From Lunularia cruciata (taxonomy: Eukaryota; Streptophyta; Marchantiopsida; Lunulariales; Lunulariaceae), in contig OX419756.1 in NCBI GenBank assembly GCA_948567375.1, forward strand, positions 37,834,333 to 37,898,332: a stretch of DNA of 64,000 nt, given 5' to 3'. The position numbers were made by a program, and so were the translations under genes. The notes under the pieces were generated by a model. It did not search any database. It was not told the DNA's origin and worked only from the letters and a program-made list of their open reading frames with translations. Below are positions 1-10,964 of this stretch, piece after piece; position 1 is the first letter of the stretch; each line of letters starts with the position of its first letter.

Positions 1-50
1 TACCAAACTAAATATCATAATAGCATATACATGCACAAATGGGTATTATA
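1..50 (-). repeat. Fragment of family E LTR (5' tip, inverted)
   Basis: The first 50 bases are a diverged reverse complement of the start of the family E LTR, which begins TGTAACACCCATTTGTGCAT at 58167 and 60997. The match covers the AATATCA/CATGCACAAATGGGT core and ends at the expected LTR tip, here mutated to GGGTATTATA. The rest lies upstream of the window. Confidence 0.7.
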
Positions 51-262
51 GTTCCAAATTCCATAAAGAAATGTGAGAGACTCAAAAATATAATAGCAAG
101 GATGAGTGAAATCTTGCTATTAAATATCTAGAACACAAAAATGTGAATGAGTCAAATGCCAAAATGAAATCAATATCCATGTTTGAAATTCACTAATTAA
201 TGTTTATGGATTACTCCATAACACTTTCTACCTTCAAATACAACATTCATGAGATTAGTGAA

Positions 263-389
263 TAAGTACAGAACCTCTGGTAATGTGGATTAGTGGATAA
301 GTACAGAACCTCTGGTAGAAGAAGGTTCTTCTACCAGAGGTTCTGTACTTATCCACTAAAAGGTTCTTCTACCAGAGGTTCTGTACTTA
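263..389. repeat. Nested perfect inverted repeat (hairpin)
   Basis: Bases 291-323 and 326-358 are perfect 33-bp reverse complements separated by only two bases. A 20-bp piece of the same unit recurs outside as a second pair, 263-282 with 370-389. Four copies of one unit thus sit in head-to-head order and could fold into a long hairpin. It may be a foldback or MITE-like remnant. I see no gene in it. Confidence 0.85.
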
Positions 390-1248
390 GAGGTGGAGGA
401 GGACATCATTGGGAGGTGCAGTTGAGAGTCATGCTTTTTTCATATAAATATTTGGATCTGATTTGGAAGTAGAGGAGGATATCCTTGGATTGCAAATACA
501 TCCTACATTTTCCACATGTCTCTTCCATTGGGCTTTCTCTTTATCTAGTCTATTATATCTTCTTCTTTAGTTTGTGATGTTTGGAAGTCACACTCTTTGC
601 TAGGGGCTTTTGGTTGTATTATGAGTTAATTATGTGTTACTCTTCATCCTCTTGGTTTTGGGTGCTTCCACTATAGACTACTCTATGATGCCTCCAGTCC
701 ACTCTTGGGCACAAGTAGGTGGAAGGACTACTATAGTTGAGGCTCTTCATCTAGCACCTCATACCCCTTATGCAAGATTAGGGAGTAGATCTAAGTGCCA
801 ACTTCCTTAGCATACTCCTATTGGGGCCTAGGTTCTTGAGGGTTAGACCTCTAGCTCCTTGTCGCGTCTCTTGCCATATCTAAAAGAGGAACCTATCATA
901 GTTGATTTTCCCATGGAGGACCCTATACTAGAGCTCCCTCCTCCCATCTCTATAGACCCTCCTTTGCTACAAAGCTAGACAACTCTCTTGGAGCCCTCAT
1001 CATGTCGTTATATACCACCCCACCAATGACCTACACAATCATGCCCAAATTGCCAATGGGTTGGCATTGGTCTAGCATAACATTGAGGATGTGCTAGATG
1101 CCATGGATGAGAGCAGAATTTACCACTCCTCTTCCTCCATTATACCCCCTTTGCATACCTATCCTCCCTCTTCAAGCTCCACCTAACTCTTACTCTTGGT
1201 TACACTCACTAGATCCTATCCAAGCATTCTTACAAGGGCTACCAAGGC

Positions 1249-1251
<3 letters not shown>
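390..1251. other. Decayed DNA without recognisable gene
   Basis: Short open frames only, with no motif I recognise. The base composition and the many chance stops suit old transposon debris; it could be the eroded 5' part of the LINE-like relic that follows. Confidence 0.4.

Positions 1252-1323
<72 letters not shown>
1252..1323. repeat. (TA)n microsatellite
   Basis: About 36 uninterrupted AT/TA dinucleotides. The apparent open frame across it (a run of Ile-Tyr) is an artefact of the repeat. Confidence 0.98.
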
Positions 1324-1326
<3 letters not shown>

Positions 1327-1879
1327 GATCCTTGTGCCACTATGATAGCTTATGGGCTCCATGCTCTTCATTTTATTGCGGGCCATTTTAGTTGATGACC
1401 AAAAGAGCGATGTATCTACATGGACTTTATTAGCTCTCTTTCTCAGTGGACTTTGCTCCTACCAATACATAGAGGTGCATCAAGACATCATGAGATTGCC
1501 TCTAGGATTCATAGGTTCTTGATAGAAGATTGTTCAATACTTCAGGATAAGTATACCATATGGGTGCAAGTAGTAAGTAGGAGGATAGAAGAGTCCCCAT
1601 GATCATATGCTCCTTTCCTAGAGCATTGTTACCTTTGTCACTCCTTGATATTATATCTATAGGTAGGAGAGTATAGAATTGTTGCCCCTTCCTGACCAAT
1701 GCATTCCTTATCAAATACTCTATTTGCATTACATACGGTCTACCCATCGGCCAAGGAGTACCTCCACTCTTTTCTACATGACTACAAGCCAAATGAGGAA
1801 CTTGAGCTTACATAGTCCATCTTTGCTCATGTTTTACTTCACTCTCCATGCTTCTCAATGGGTTAGCCATCAGGACTAA

Positions 1880-1905
1880 TCTTTGAGTGCCTATATAATT
1901 ATCCT

Positions 1906-1938
<33 letters not shown>

Positions 1939-3190
1939 TCTTGTCCAACTTTGTTTTGTGCTCTTTGTTTAGCAAGAGATCAGATTCTATCTTTGATTTT
2001 CATTTATCTTCACATTCTATGGCATAGAGACACATTTTTTATATAGTCACCATACTACCACAAGAGAATTCACAAATCTTGCATTTATTGAGGGTACATG
2101 CTTTGGAGATCTACTTGGAGGACCTCTTTTTGCTATAAAACTCACTACATTGTTTTGTCACAGGTCGATACCACTTTCCCTTCATGTCTCTTTCTATCCA
2201 TCTCTAATGATACATATATCTTAGGCCTCTTGGATAATGTGGTGCATTTTATAACAGCTTTCACATGCAATTTAGAGATCTTGGGTTTACAAGTCCAGAC
2301 TTGGAGCCCACATGCAATTCTCACTCCCTCAGATTTTCTACCTGGGTTTCAATTCTCAATAGGAGACGTGAGAGTGTTAGGATCTCCACTAGGAGCTGAG
2401 GAGTATTGCATCATGTTCATCTTTGACACATTGGTGCAAGCAACAACCTATGTTCACTTGTTTTCTAGGTTAGGAATGCACAAATAGCCTACTTCATCTT
2501 GGTATGTAGCTATCTCCCCCGAGCCTCCTATCTAGCTTGTACATACCCTCCTACAAGGACACTTCTACCACACTTACACACTTTTGACAACACCATATGC
2601 CATACCTTCGCCACTCTCTTAGGGCCATGTATGCTCCTACAATTTTCTAAAGGAGTGGTGTAGGCTATAAATAGCCCTACTCATAGCCATAGGAGGATGA
2701 GGTCTCATACTCATACTATAAGAGATCATTGCATCAATAGCCTTTATAGGTGCATAGGCTTAGTGGCCAGTTGTTTAGTTGATAGGTTCTTACACCATGG
2801 TCATCTCTTTTTATTGGCACCTATTACAATGGTTGATTCAAGTACCTATGATGTTTAGAGTTACCTATGGTTGGCTCGTGATCTTTTACCAAGTCTTGCA
2901 TGCACAATACTCCCCACATTTTCCAAATTTGTTACGATAGACCTAAGAAGATTAAGGCATACATCAATGAGCTTATGCACATCCACATCCTCATTGATGT
3001 ACCATTTTCTAGTAGAGCTAGGATTCTTCCCTATGGAGTGAAAGGCTTTGAAGCTTGGCTCTATGCCTCCCCTTTGATAGAGGATTTTTGTTTCACATCT
3101 GATTAGTTCTCCATTGTGCTCCACCTATGTTTAAATCTCCCGCATCTGACCTTACTAGGGCTTCTAGACCAATGCGCTTGTGGTTCCACA
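1880..3190 (+). pseudogene. LINE-like reverse transcriptase relic A
   Basis: A decayed plus-strand reading frame. The best stretch, 2098-2487, encodes a segment with SISNDTYILGLL, the eroded counterpart of the RT catalytic loop. It is followed by LGLQVQTWSPHAIL and VRVLGSPLG, which match the order seen in relic B of this window (SNDTHIVG at about 26260, LRVKISKCKAWSPLGIL, then VCGVPIG at about 30150). Further pieces down to about 3190 (ASYLACTYPP, LGPCM) fit the region after the palm of this RT type. Frames shift repeatedly and stops are frequent, so it is dead. The LINE-like assignment rests on general RT pattern and on the parallel with relic B. Confidence 0.5.
1907..1939. repeat. (CT)n-(TA)n compound microsatellite
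   Basis: A CT dinucleotide run passes directly into a short TA run. Confidence 0.9.
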
Positions 3191-3202
3191 TATGACACCT
3201 AT

Positions 3203-3205
<3 letters not shown>

Positions 3206-3271
<66 letters not shown>
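3206..3271. repeat. (TA)n microsatellite
   Basis: About 33 dinucleotides of AT/TA, near the end of LINE-like relic A. Confidence 0.98.
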
Positions 3272-3278
<7 letters not shown>

Positions 3279-4225
3279 TGCTATAGGTACATAGCCCACC
3301 AAACTTCATGATGCCATTTGAGATACATTGGGTCAGCTCCTTTGATCCATGTTGACCCAAGTATAGATCAAGCGGTGGTTGGACTTACTAGGACTACTCC
3401 CATGAAAAGTGAGAGCAAATATCATCACATTCACAAAACATTTGCTTACTTTGTATGATGTGGTGGTTGCAAACTCCTTACAATCAAAGACACAAGCACG
3501 TGCAACATTCAAGCAAGAGTAGCAATGGCTATTATAGCTTAAGGAAAAGGGGATTATTATGCATCACGACTTGCATCAGATACCTTCATTCCTTTGGCTG
3601 TGGAGATTTTTAGGCACCTTCATCACCATTTTGATGGACTACTTAGGGAAGCAACACAAGGTTCCTCATATAGGAGAGGGGCAATGGTTATCTCCCAAGC
3701 CATGCTTACCTCCTACTTTTGAAAGAGATTCTATGTCACACTACACCGCTCTCAAACCTAAGGACTTCATAGACAAGTGGTAGTTGTTGGAGTGCCTACT
3801 ACACCTAGGGCACTCCTTCTTCATCCACAACATATACCTTCAGAGGACCTCTATCACACGGTCCAACAATAGCTTCTGAGTTGCTTTGTGGCTTCCCCTT
3901 TTTTTGTGGTGTGGTTTTGGAGATCTTGGTCTTGTTGCAACATATGTCCCTTTGGTTTCTTTGGGCTCAATGCTCTATCTCCACTTGGCACTTTTTGGTG
4001 CATTGTACTCTCTTTTCTCCCCCTTTTTTATCATCTTATCAATCTGAAGTAGTAAAGAGAGTGAAGTAAGGAATAAAGGCATTTACTCCACCAATGAACC
4101 TTATTACATGAACCTAACTACAATCTTGTTTGATGTTGAATTTTCATTTCAAATGGTTGTATATGTGGCATTTGGTAGTTGATTAGCATAGCTAATACCT
4201 TGTACACTAGTTAGTGTTCCTATTG

Positions 4226-4319
4226 CTCGTATATAAGTCTTATCTTTTAGTGAGAAGAGTACCATTCTACTACTTGTATATAAGTCTTATCTTTAAGTAA
4301 GAAGAGTACTATTCTATTG
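4226..4319. repeat. Tandem duplication, 47-bp unit
   Basis: Two adjacent copies starting CTCGTATATAAGTC and CTTGTATATAAGTC with a few substitutions. Confidence 0.85.
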
Positions 4320-4485
4320 AAATGCTAGCAACATAATAAAGAAAGCTTGATTGACAAGTACATGAGAGCAACAACTAGGAGAGACAAGGCCAAGTAACAA
4401 GACCAAGTGTTACATTACTTTAGAACCAAATGTTCCATTAATTTGAAACCTGCATACTAGCCTACATGTAATCCATTCCACAAGC

Positions 4486-4641
4486 TTTGCTAAAAAAAGA
4501 AGGTTGCACAAGTGCTTTGAGTATCTTTTAATATTCCTTGTGTTTTTTATGTAATCCATCTCTCATTTCATGTGACAAGATTTGCTATAAAAAGAAGGTT
4601 GCACAAGTGCTTTGAGTATCTTTTAATATTCCTTGTGTTTT
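4486..4641. repeat. Tandem duplication, 95-bp period
   Basis: The block containing AAGAAGGTTGCACAAGTGCT recurs 95 bases later almost unchanged; the second unit is incomplete. Confidence 0.85.
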
Positions 4642-4902
4642 GTAATTGATCTGCAGATTTGCTTCACTTTCACGACAATTTTCAAAATTAGAAAATGTTC
4701 TTTTTTAGAGATAGCTTAGATGAAAGCATTCAACTTGTTCGAGGAAATAAGAAGATCTCCCTATGACAGAAAAACCTTTACATTGCTATGAATATATATT
4801 CAAATCTTTGAGTGGCATTTCTAGATGCATTCCCTCACTTGTATTGTATTGTCTCACTCTTGAGAAAGCTGTAATGCTTGACATTAAGAGTTCCAAATCC
4901 TA

Positions 4903-5366
4903 TGATGAGAACCTTGCTTCCTAGTCTTTGAAGTAGATAGTCTATCCTCAGTCATTCTGACTTTTGATGTATCAGACATCCTAACACTCAACTTTCCTAC
5001 TCTCACTAGAGTAGACATTCCTGATTGCACTCAACAATACTTAACTCACTCTCTCTCAGAGCCTTCAAAGATAGTACACAATAGCACTCACATAACATGA
5101 AAGGTACCTTTGTGGTATGCAATATAAAACACACCAAAAACAAGGTACAAGGTGCTAAGAATGACCTTTGTATGAGAACTTAACAAAACAAGAGCAAAAA
5201 CCACTCTTATATACTCATAAGCAAACCCTAGAAGGTTGCTTTGCAGGACCCTAATTAGAGCTGTGCCCCTTTTTACCCTAAGTATATTTATCAGAGCTTC
5301 TTGAGGAATATAACAAAGCCCTAAAAGTGGAGAAGTCACTAAACTAGAGATTAACTAAATCTAACA
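4903..5366 (-). repeat. Copia 3' LTR (464 bp)
   Basis: On the plus strand it starts TGATGAGA and ends TCTAACA, giving TG...CA termini. The first 285 bases match the 5' LTR at 9579-9855 with moderate divergence. It is bordered at 5367-5377 by a minus-strand purine tract TTAAGTGGGAG, the polypurine tract. Confidence 0.9.
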
Positions 5367-5377
5367 CTCCCACTTAA
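5367..5377 (-). promoter_or_regulatory. Copia polypurine tract
   Basis: The minus strand reads TTAAGTGGGAG directly before the 3' LTR start TGTTAGA, the usual plant Copia layout for plus-strand DNA priming. Confidence 0.8.
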
Positions 5378-5661
5378 TGAGAGTTTAGGATAATTCCCAT
5401 TTCTACTACACATTTTATGTGTTTATCTTTAGGTAGTGCCTATGTAAACACATCTGCTGTCATCTCTTGTGTAGGACAGTAAACTAACTTCACAATATTT
5501 TCCGTTTCTTTCTCCTCTACAAATCTTCTTCTAATCTCAATGTGCTTAGTCCCTGGGTGATGTACATGATTTTTGTTGAGTGTTATACTTCATGTATTGT
5601 TACAGTACAATGTAGTAGGACTTTCCTGCTCAAAACAAAACTCCTTAAGAAGTCTCTTGTT

Positions 5662-6990
5662 TTAGATGACTTCTTGAGTAGCATTTGAGGCAACCATAAA
5701 TTCTAACTTAGTTGAAGACAATGCAATAGATGTTTGTTGTTTACTATGCCAGCTGATTTCTCCACCACTAAGCATGATTACATATCCACTAGTTGATCTG
5801 TTGTTATCCGTATCATCTTCCCAACTAGCATATATACATGCTTCAAGTTTAGAAGCAAGTATATTTTCCTTTGCTTTTTGTACTCCAAGAATGCATCTTG
5901 AGTACCCTTTAAGTACATGAATACTCTCTTTATACCTTTCCAATGTACTTGTGTAGGGTTGCTAGTATATCTAGCTAGTGCTCCCACTACATAGCGTATA
6001 TCTGATCTTGTACAGACCATGATAAACATTAGAGAACCAAGAGCACTCTGATAGAACACTTTGTCATAGAGATTTACCTCCCCATCTATGATTCTGTTGT
6101 GCTTCCACCCCAGATCAAGAGATGTAGAGAGAGGATTTGCCTCTATCATCTGATACTTAGCTAGTATGGATCTCACATATTTTGTTGACTGATGCGGATC
6201 CATCCTGCTTCTCTATTTCTGCTCACTTTGATTCCCAAAATGAGTTTTACAAGACCAAGGATAGTCATCTCAAAAATAGAGCACAAGAAATCTATCACTC
6301 CTTTGATAGATTCTCTATTCCCCAATAGTAATAGATCATCTACATATACAACTATGTATACATCATCTCTAATATACACACTCATGTCAGAATTTGCTTG
6401 TCTAAAATCCTGCTCTCTCTATGAGTCTAGTTTCTCATACTAGGCTCCAGGAGCTTGCTTAAGACCATATAAAGCCTTCTTAAGCAAGCATACTTTTCCT
6501 TTGCCTTCAATATATCCATCTGGAACATCCATGTAGATAGTCTCTCTCAAATCTCCATTGAGAAAGGTTTTTTTCACATCTAACTGCTCTACTTCTCAAT
6601 CTCTCCCTATTGCAAGAGCTAGAAGCATGCAAATAGATCCATACTTGGCAACTCGTGCAAAAGTTTTTGAATAATCTATTGATGCTTTTTGATTGAAGCC
6701 CTTTGCAACAAGTCTTGCCTTGTTCTTCAAGACCTTATTCTAAGCTCCACGCTTGACATTGGAAACCCATTTACAGCCAATTGCTTTCCTACTTGGTGGT
6801 AAGTCAGCTAGTACCATGTACCACTAGTCTGAAGAGACTTCTTCTCTTCTGGTATAGCCAACTTCCACTAACTTGAATCTGGTCCGAGCATAGCTTCCTG
6901 TAGAGTTTTTGGATCACAATCTTTAGGATAGATGTAAGATTCATCTAACATCTCTTTTGATAGAAAGCCAAGTCTGTCAATAGTTTTTCT
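5662..6990 (-). pseudogene. Copia reverse transcriptase and RNase H, broken
   Basis: The RT catalytic loop reads YVDDLLLLG, with YVDD at 6335-6346, flanked by VYIVVYVDD and the downstream thumb region. RNase H follows in the pieces 5662-5943 and 5778-6203, with NRSTSGYVIMLSGG, ISWHSKQQ and IALSSTKLE, the standard Copia C-terminal pattern. The N-terminal RT region (about 6440-6990) is recognisable only in pieces such as EAMLGPDSS and WKLAIPEEKKSL, with stops between. At least two frame changes separate the blocks. No functional enzyme can be made. Confidence 0.88.
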
Positions 6991-7089
6991 ATCTCTCTGT
7001 GATCTTCTTGGCTTTGTGCCTAGAAGTTTTATGTCATCTCTTGACATCTCTGGAATCTCACTATGAGATTCTGCATTTGCAGTCTTCTT

Positions 7090-8301
7090 TTAGGAGTCAT
7101 CTTTTGTAGTATCAAGATCAGAAACCACCATATGTATAGGCCTTCTTTGGTACACTTTCAGACTCTCCTTTGGTGAACCATCAGCTTTAGGTAGAGATTG
7201 CTCTTCTGATGATTGATCTGAAAAACTGACTTTGCAGCTTGGGAAGATAGGCTGATCAGGCTGATCAAACTTATCAACTTGCTTTTGCAACTCATCACTG
7301 TTCTCACTCCAAGTCCTCAATTCATCAAAGAGTGCATCTTTACTTCTGATGATCTGTCCAGACTTAAGATTGTACAAAAGATATCCTTTCAGTCCCTCTT
7401 CATATTCTGCAAAGAGCATTCTCTTAGCTTTCTTTGTGAACTTCCTCTTTTGCTCCTTGGGAATATGAACATAGGCAAGACATCCAAAAACCTTCAAAGC
7501 TGAAAGATTAGGTTTCTTACCACTCTAGCATTCTTCAGAAGTTCTTCCTTGGAATGTTGTGGTACCACTAATATTTCTAAGATAATTTGCAATTCTAATT
7601 GCAACACCCCAAAACTTTCTCTCCAGCTTGGCATGCTAGAGAGCATGACCAATGCTTTGTCCACCAATATACTATTCAACCTTTCTGCAACTCCATTATG
7701 TGCAGGACTGTCTCTGGCATTACAATCAAGAAGAATTCCTTTCTCTAACAAAAAAAGAGAGGAATTCCTCATTCTTGTACTCTCTGCCTCCATCTATTCT
7801 CAATCTCTTGACTTTCCTCCGAGTTTGCAACTTAGCCATGGCTACAAACTTTTGGAATTTTTGCAACACTTCATCCTTGCTTTTTATGAGATAGATAAAG
7901 CTCTTTCTATTGTAATCCTCCATAAAGGAAATATAGCAGGTTGCTCCACTCAATGACTTCTCAATCATGTATCCCCATACATCAAAATGTATGATATCTA
8001 GAAGACCAAAAGCTCTAGATGAAGATTTCTTGGAGATAGGAGCCTTGTGTGCCTTACCTTCTGCACACCCAATGCAAAACTCGAGTTTTCCTTTGGGATC
8101 TAGTTTCAACCCATCCACTACATTCTCTAAAGCATATAGGTTTTGCACTGACAAGCGCCCTAACTTCAAATGCCATAGATAGATATCATTTCTGTTTTCT
8201 GCTACCAATGCAAAATCAGAATAATCAACATCCATCAACTTGAACAACTTCCCTTTGGCAGTGCCATATCCAAGACCAACTCTCCTTTCTTCAAAGTGCA
8301 T
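7090..8301 (-). pseudogene. Copia integrase, broken
   Basis: The zinc-binding H-C module is present (LWHLKLGRLSVQNL, then FCIGCAEGKAHK). The catalytic core follows, with the first Asp in IIHFDVWG, the second in RIDGGREY and the Glu in NGVAERLN. The C-terminal GCLAYVHIP region is in the piece 7090-7497. The core changes frame between 7726 and 7793 and again near 7497. The product would insert the cDNA copy into the genome if intact. Confidence 0.9.
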
Positions 8302-8585
8302 TGATTTGTGTTTCTTTCAAACAAAACATCCACTCCATGCTCCATGAAGCGATGTACTGATATCAAGTTCTTGGTGTAATCTGGAACATAGAGCACATCT
8401 TCCAAATAGCTCTTACAAGAACTTGTGTTAGATCTTCCCATGAAGGCAATAGGAACTTTGCCAATTCCTAACACTGGATTCAGAACCCTAGGTCCACAAC
8501 AAACACTCTTGGGAATCTTCAGAGGTTGAAGAGTTGAGAACAGCTCCTTCTAGTAACAGATATGAGAGGTGGCTCAAGAATCCAA
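8235..8585 (-). pseudogene. Copia aspartic protease, nonsense at active site
   Basis: The minus-strand frame reads WFLDS-stop-ATSHI: the active-site D-S-G-A/T loop has its Gly codon changed to TGA (8574-8576). The downstream protease C-terminus is clear, with DVLYVPDYTKNLISVHRF. The enzyme would cut the polyprotein; this copy cannot. Confidence 0.85.
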
Positions 8586-8789
8586 GAACCATCAAAAACC
8601 GTTTGTGGACAACTGCAATTCTGCCAACATTCCACAATTCAGCTCTTCTGCTGAGTACCCCTCCTCATCGCTTTCTATCTCATAGCACTCCTCCGTGTTG
8701 TAAGCTAAACTCGCAAATTTTTGACCTTGTATTGGTTGAGATCCCTTGCCTACCTTCTTCAGTTCTCTTTCTCTCCATTCTCTTCTCTT

Positions 8790-9574
8790 GGGACATATAG
8801 GTGCAACATGACCTTTCTACTGACAGAAATAACAAGTCCTATTACCAACACTACTAACTCCTTTACCAAATTTACTCACTCTGGATTGCTCCTGTTTGCT
8901 CACTCTTCTATTTGGCACTCTCCTTAATGGAGAAGAAGCAGTGAGTAGAGCAGAATCTCCCAAATCATTAAACTTCATCTCTAGGTCCTCGCTGTCTCTG
9001 CTAAACACAAACAATCTGTTTATCACATAATCTTATGTGACAACTTCAACATGTAGAACTTTTCGAGCTACTTTGATAGGCTGGTAGCTTGGAGGGAGAG
9101 TCTTCAAGAGATGGTTGATCTCATATTTCTCTGTAAGGGGACACCCATCCTCCTTGACACTCTTGAAGACCTTTGGTGACTTTGACAAGTGCAAAGTACA
9201 GTCTTCACCATCTGCAAGTTTAGTGTTCCACATCCCATGCGAGATCCTTATGGAACTTTTCATCCTCTCAACAGAGTAAAAATTCTTGAGAGTTTGAGCC
9301 AGATCTCCCAACTCCAAGCATAAGTGTCTCCTAGGTCTTTGGCTTGCTCTTGCATAGCCCTTAACAGAAACCTCCTAGTAGTAGAATGCTTGAGTCTCTC
9401 CTCCTTGTTGGACTCAAGCTCATCTATATCATGAGCTTCTAATGCCAAGTCTAAATAGTCATAACTGTCTAGGATACACTTCACAACCAAAACCCAAGCT
9501 TTGTAATTAGTGTTTCCCAATTTCTCTAGCTCTCTGAGTTCTCCTATCAACCCCAATGGTGATTGCGGGCCCAT
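8790..9574 (-). pseudogene. Copia gag with mutated zinc knuckle
   Basis: The likely start is the ATG at 9572-9574, which lies inside the PBS and gives MGPQSPLG; the frame upstream belongs to the LTR. Capsid-like sequence follows (LGNTNYKAW, a typical Copia gag N-terminal pattern). A frame change occurs near 9300, and the zinc knuckle CYFCQ-stop-KGHVAPIC has a TAG at 8817-8819. The spacing C-X2-C-X4-H-X4-C is otherwise kept. Confidence 0.8.
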
Positions 9575-9578
9575 AACC
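9567..9578 (-). promoter_or_regulatory. Copia primer binding site
   Basis: Directly inside the 5' LTR the minus strand reads GGTTATGGGCCC. Position and sequence suit a tRNA primer site of the Met type common in plant Copia elements; the exact tRNA is not established. Confidence 0.7.
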
Positions 9579-9855
9579 TGATGAGAAACTTTCTTCTTAG
9601 TCTTTGAAGTGGATAGTCTATCCTCGGTCATTCTAACTTTTGATGTATTTGACACCCTAGCATTCAATTTTCCTAGTCTCACCAGAGTAGACACTCGTGA
9701 TTGCACTTAGCACTCAATTCATTCTCTCTCAGAGCCTTCAAAGATAATACACAACAACACTCAGGCAACATGAAAGGTACCAGTGGTAAGCGGCATAGAA
9801 CACACCATAAACAAAGTACAAGGTGCTAAGAATGACCTTTGTATGAGAACTTAAC
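9579..9855 (-). repeat. Copia 5' LTR, outer end deleted
   Basis: It matches 4903-5187 of the 3' LTR (shared blocks include CATTCTGAC/CATTCTAAC and GGTGCTAAGAATGACCTTTG). The outer part (U3, with promoter) is missing, so this copy lacks its own promoter. Confidence 0.88.
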
Positions 9856-10800
9856 GACCTTTGTATGAGGACATCCTTATATCTTAATGAACAGGAGCTC
9901 TGAACTTTTAGCCACATGTATCTCCTCCGTTGTGGATTCCTATTGGTGATATGAAAATTCAAACCTGAATTTCGGTGTAGGCTGTCCTCATAAGAACGCC
10001 TCCTGTAGATTACTTGCACTGTTACTTACCAAGAGGGGTGGTCATCTGCGAAATTATGGTAGAGAATAAGGTGGGAATGATATACGGTCTTTATGCTAGA
10101 CTAGAACTCAAAACTAAAATTTATGCAGATGGTAAAAGTAGGCAATGTCTCAAAGCAGTGTCTCCTGGAAAGCCTCTTGTAAATTACATGCACTGAAAAT
10201 TACCAATACTCATCTACGAATATTTAACAGACAAACGCGGGCATGGTATGTGGTCTGTAGTATAATTCAAACTGTACATTCTTCCAGATGGTAAACGAAC
10301 AACGAAATGCCTTAATAGTCTCAAGTCGTTGCCAGCTGCGCACTAAGCCTTCAAGTCCTAAGAGAACAATGGATGGTTAGATGAAAATACGGATCAATTA
10401 CAACGGCGAAAAATGTTTCTTTCCAGCAATTAGCGAACACCACAAACATCACCTGTATATGTACAGAGGCGGAAACGTTGTGTTGTCTGATGTAGAATTA
10501 AGAATGGATTTTGTTTCATGCAAATGGCTATAAGATAGGGAGAAATGCATTCGAGTAAATTGAAATCCAAACGAATACCTTCTCGATGCATTTCGTGTAA
10601 CGAGAGCTGAGTTCGTAAGACTCTAGTGATCTTCAATCCATGCCAATTTACTTGGTATGTTTTCACTGGGAACTTTCAAGCACTTAAAGTACAGCTGGGG
10701 TACATGGTTGCTAACAACTTCTATCAAAGTAAACAGCACGCGGTCCTTCTTTACGACTAACACCCAGGACTAAATCACTGGATATCTACACATTGGGTGA
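9856..10800. other. Intergenic, no gene recognised
   Basis: Short open frames on both strands without recognisable domains. It lies 3' of the oxygenase gene. Confidence 0.5.
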
Positions 10801-10892
10801 ACGCGACACACATATGATAACAAGAAGGACGGGAAGACTCCATCAAGTAGACGTAGGATGAAACCTAAGAGGTAAAATGGGACTAAGTCCCA
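10801..10892 (+). repeat. Direct repeat 3' of the oxygenase gene
   Basis: Similar to 13582-13658 in the same orientation: both have ACGCG, CA(T/C)G/ATATGATAACAA, GACGGGAAGAC, CAAGT and GAGGTAAAATG in order. This copy has about 20 extra bases before GAGGTAAAATG. The pair brackets the gene. Confidence 0.7.
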
Positions 10893-10898
10893 TTTTAC
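10872..10898. repeat. Perfect 13-bp palindrome downstream of the gene
   Basis: Arms 10872-10884 and 10886-10898 (GTAAAATGGGACT and its reverse complement) are separated by a single A. It lies 67 bases past the oxygenase stop codon, in the likely 3' UTR, so it could form a hairpin in the transcript. Confidence 0.8.
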
Positions 10899-10964
10899 AC
10901 ATTCCACAAAAAGTGAAGTTTCAGGTACTTGCAGTCTCTCATGAAAGCAACTGCGACCTGAGTT

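Larger units (their letters stand above)
3272..4902. other. Non-coding stretch with two small tandem duplications
   Basis: No gene recognised. A 47-bp duplication (4226-4319) and a 95-bp duplication (4486-4641) are listed separately. The right edge is the LTR of the Copia element. Confidence 0.5.
4903..9855 (-). mobile_element. Ty1/Copia retrotransposon, defective
   Basis: A complete Copia order is read on the minus strand: 5' LTR (9579-9855), PBS, gag, protease, integrase, reverse transcriptase, RNase H, PPT, 3' LTR (4903-5366). Integrase before RT marks Ty1/Copia. All coding parts carry stops and frameshifts. The 5' LTR has lost its outer part of about 180 bp. At that break, 14 bases (GACCTTTGTATGAG, 9834-9847) recur at 9856-9869, as expected of repair after deletion. 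No target duplication can be tested because one end is gone. Confidence 0.93.

Noticed and set aside
1098-1391. 97-codon ORF with an Ile-Tyr run
   Set aside because: It is produced by translating the (TA)n microsatellite.
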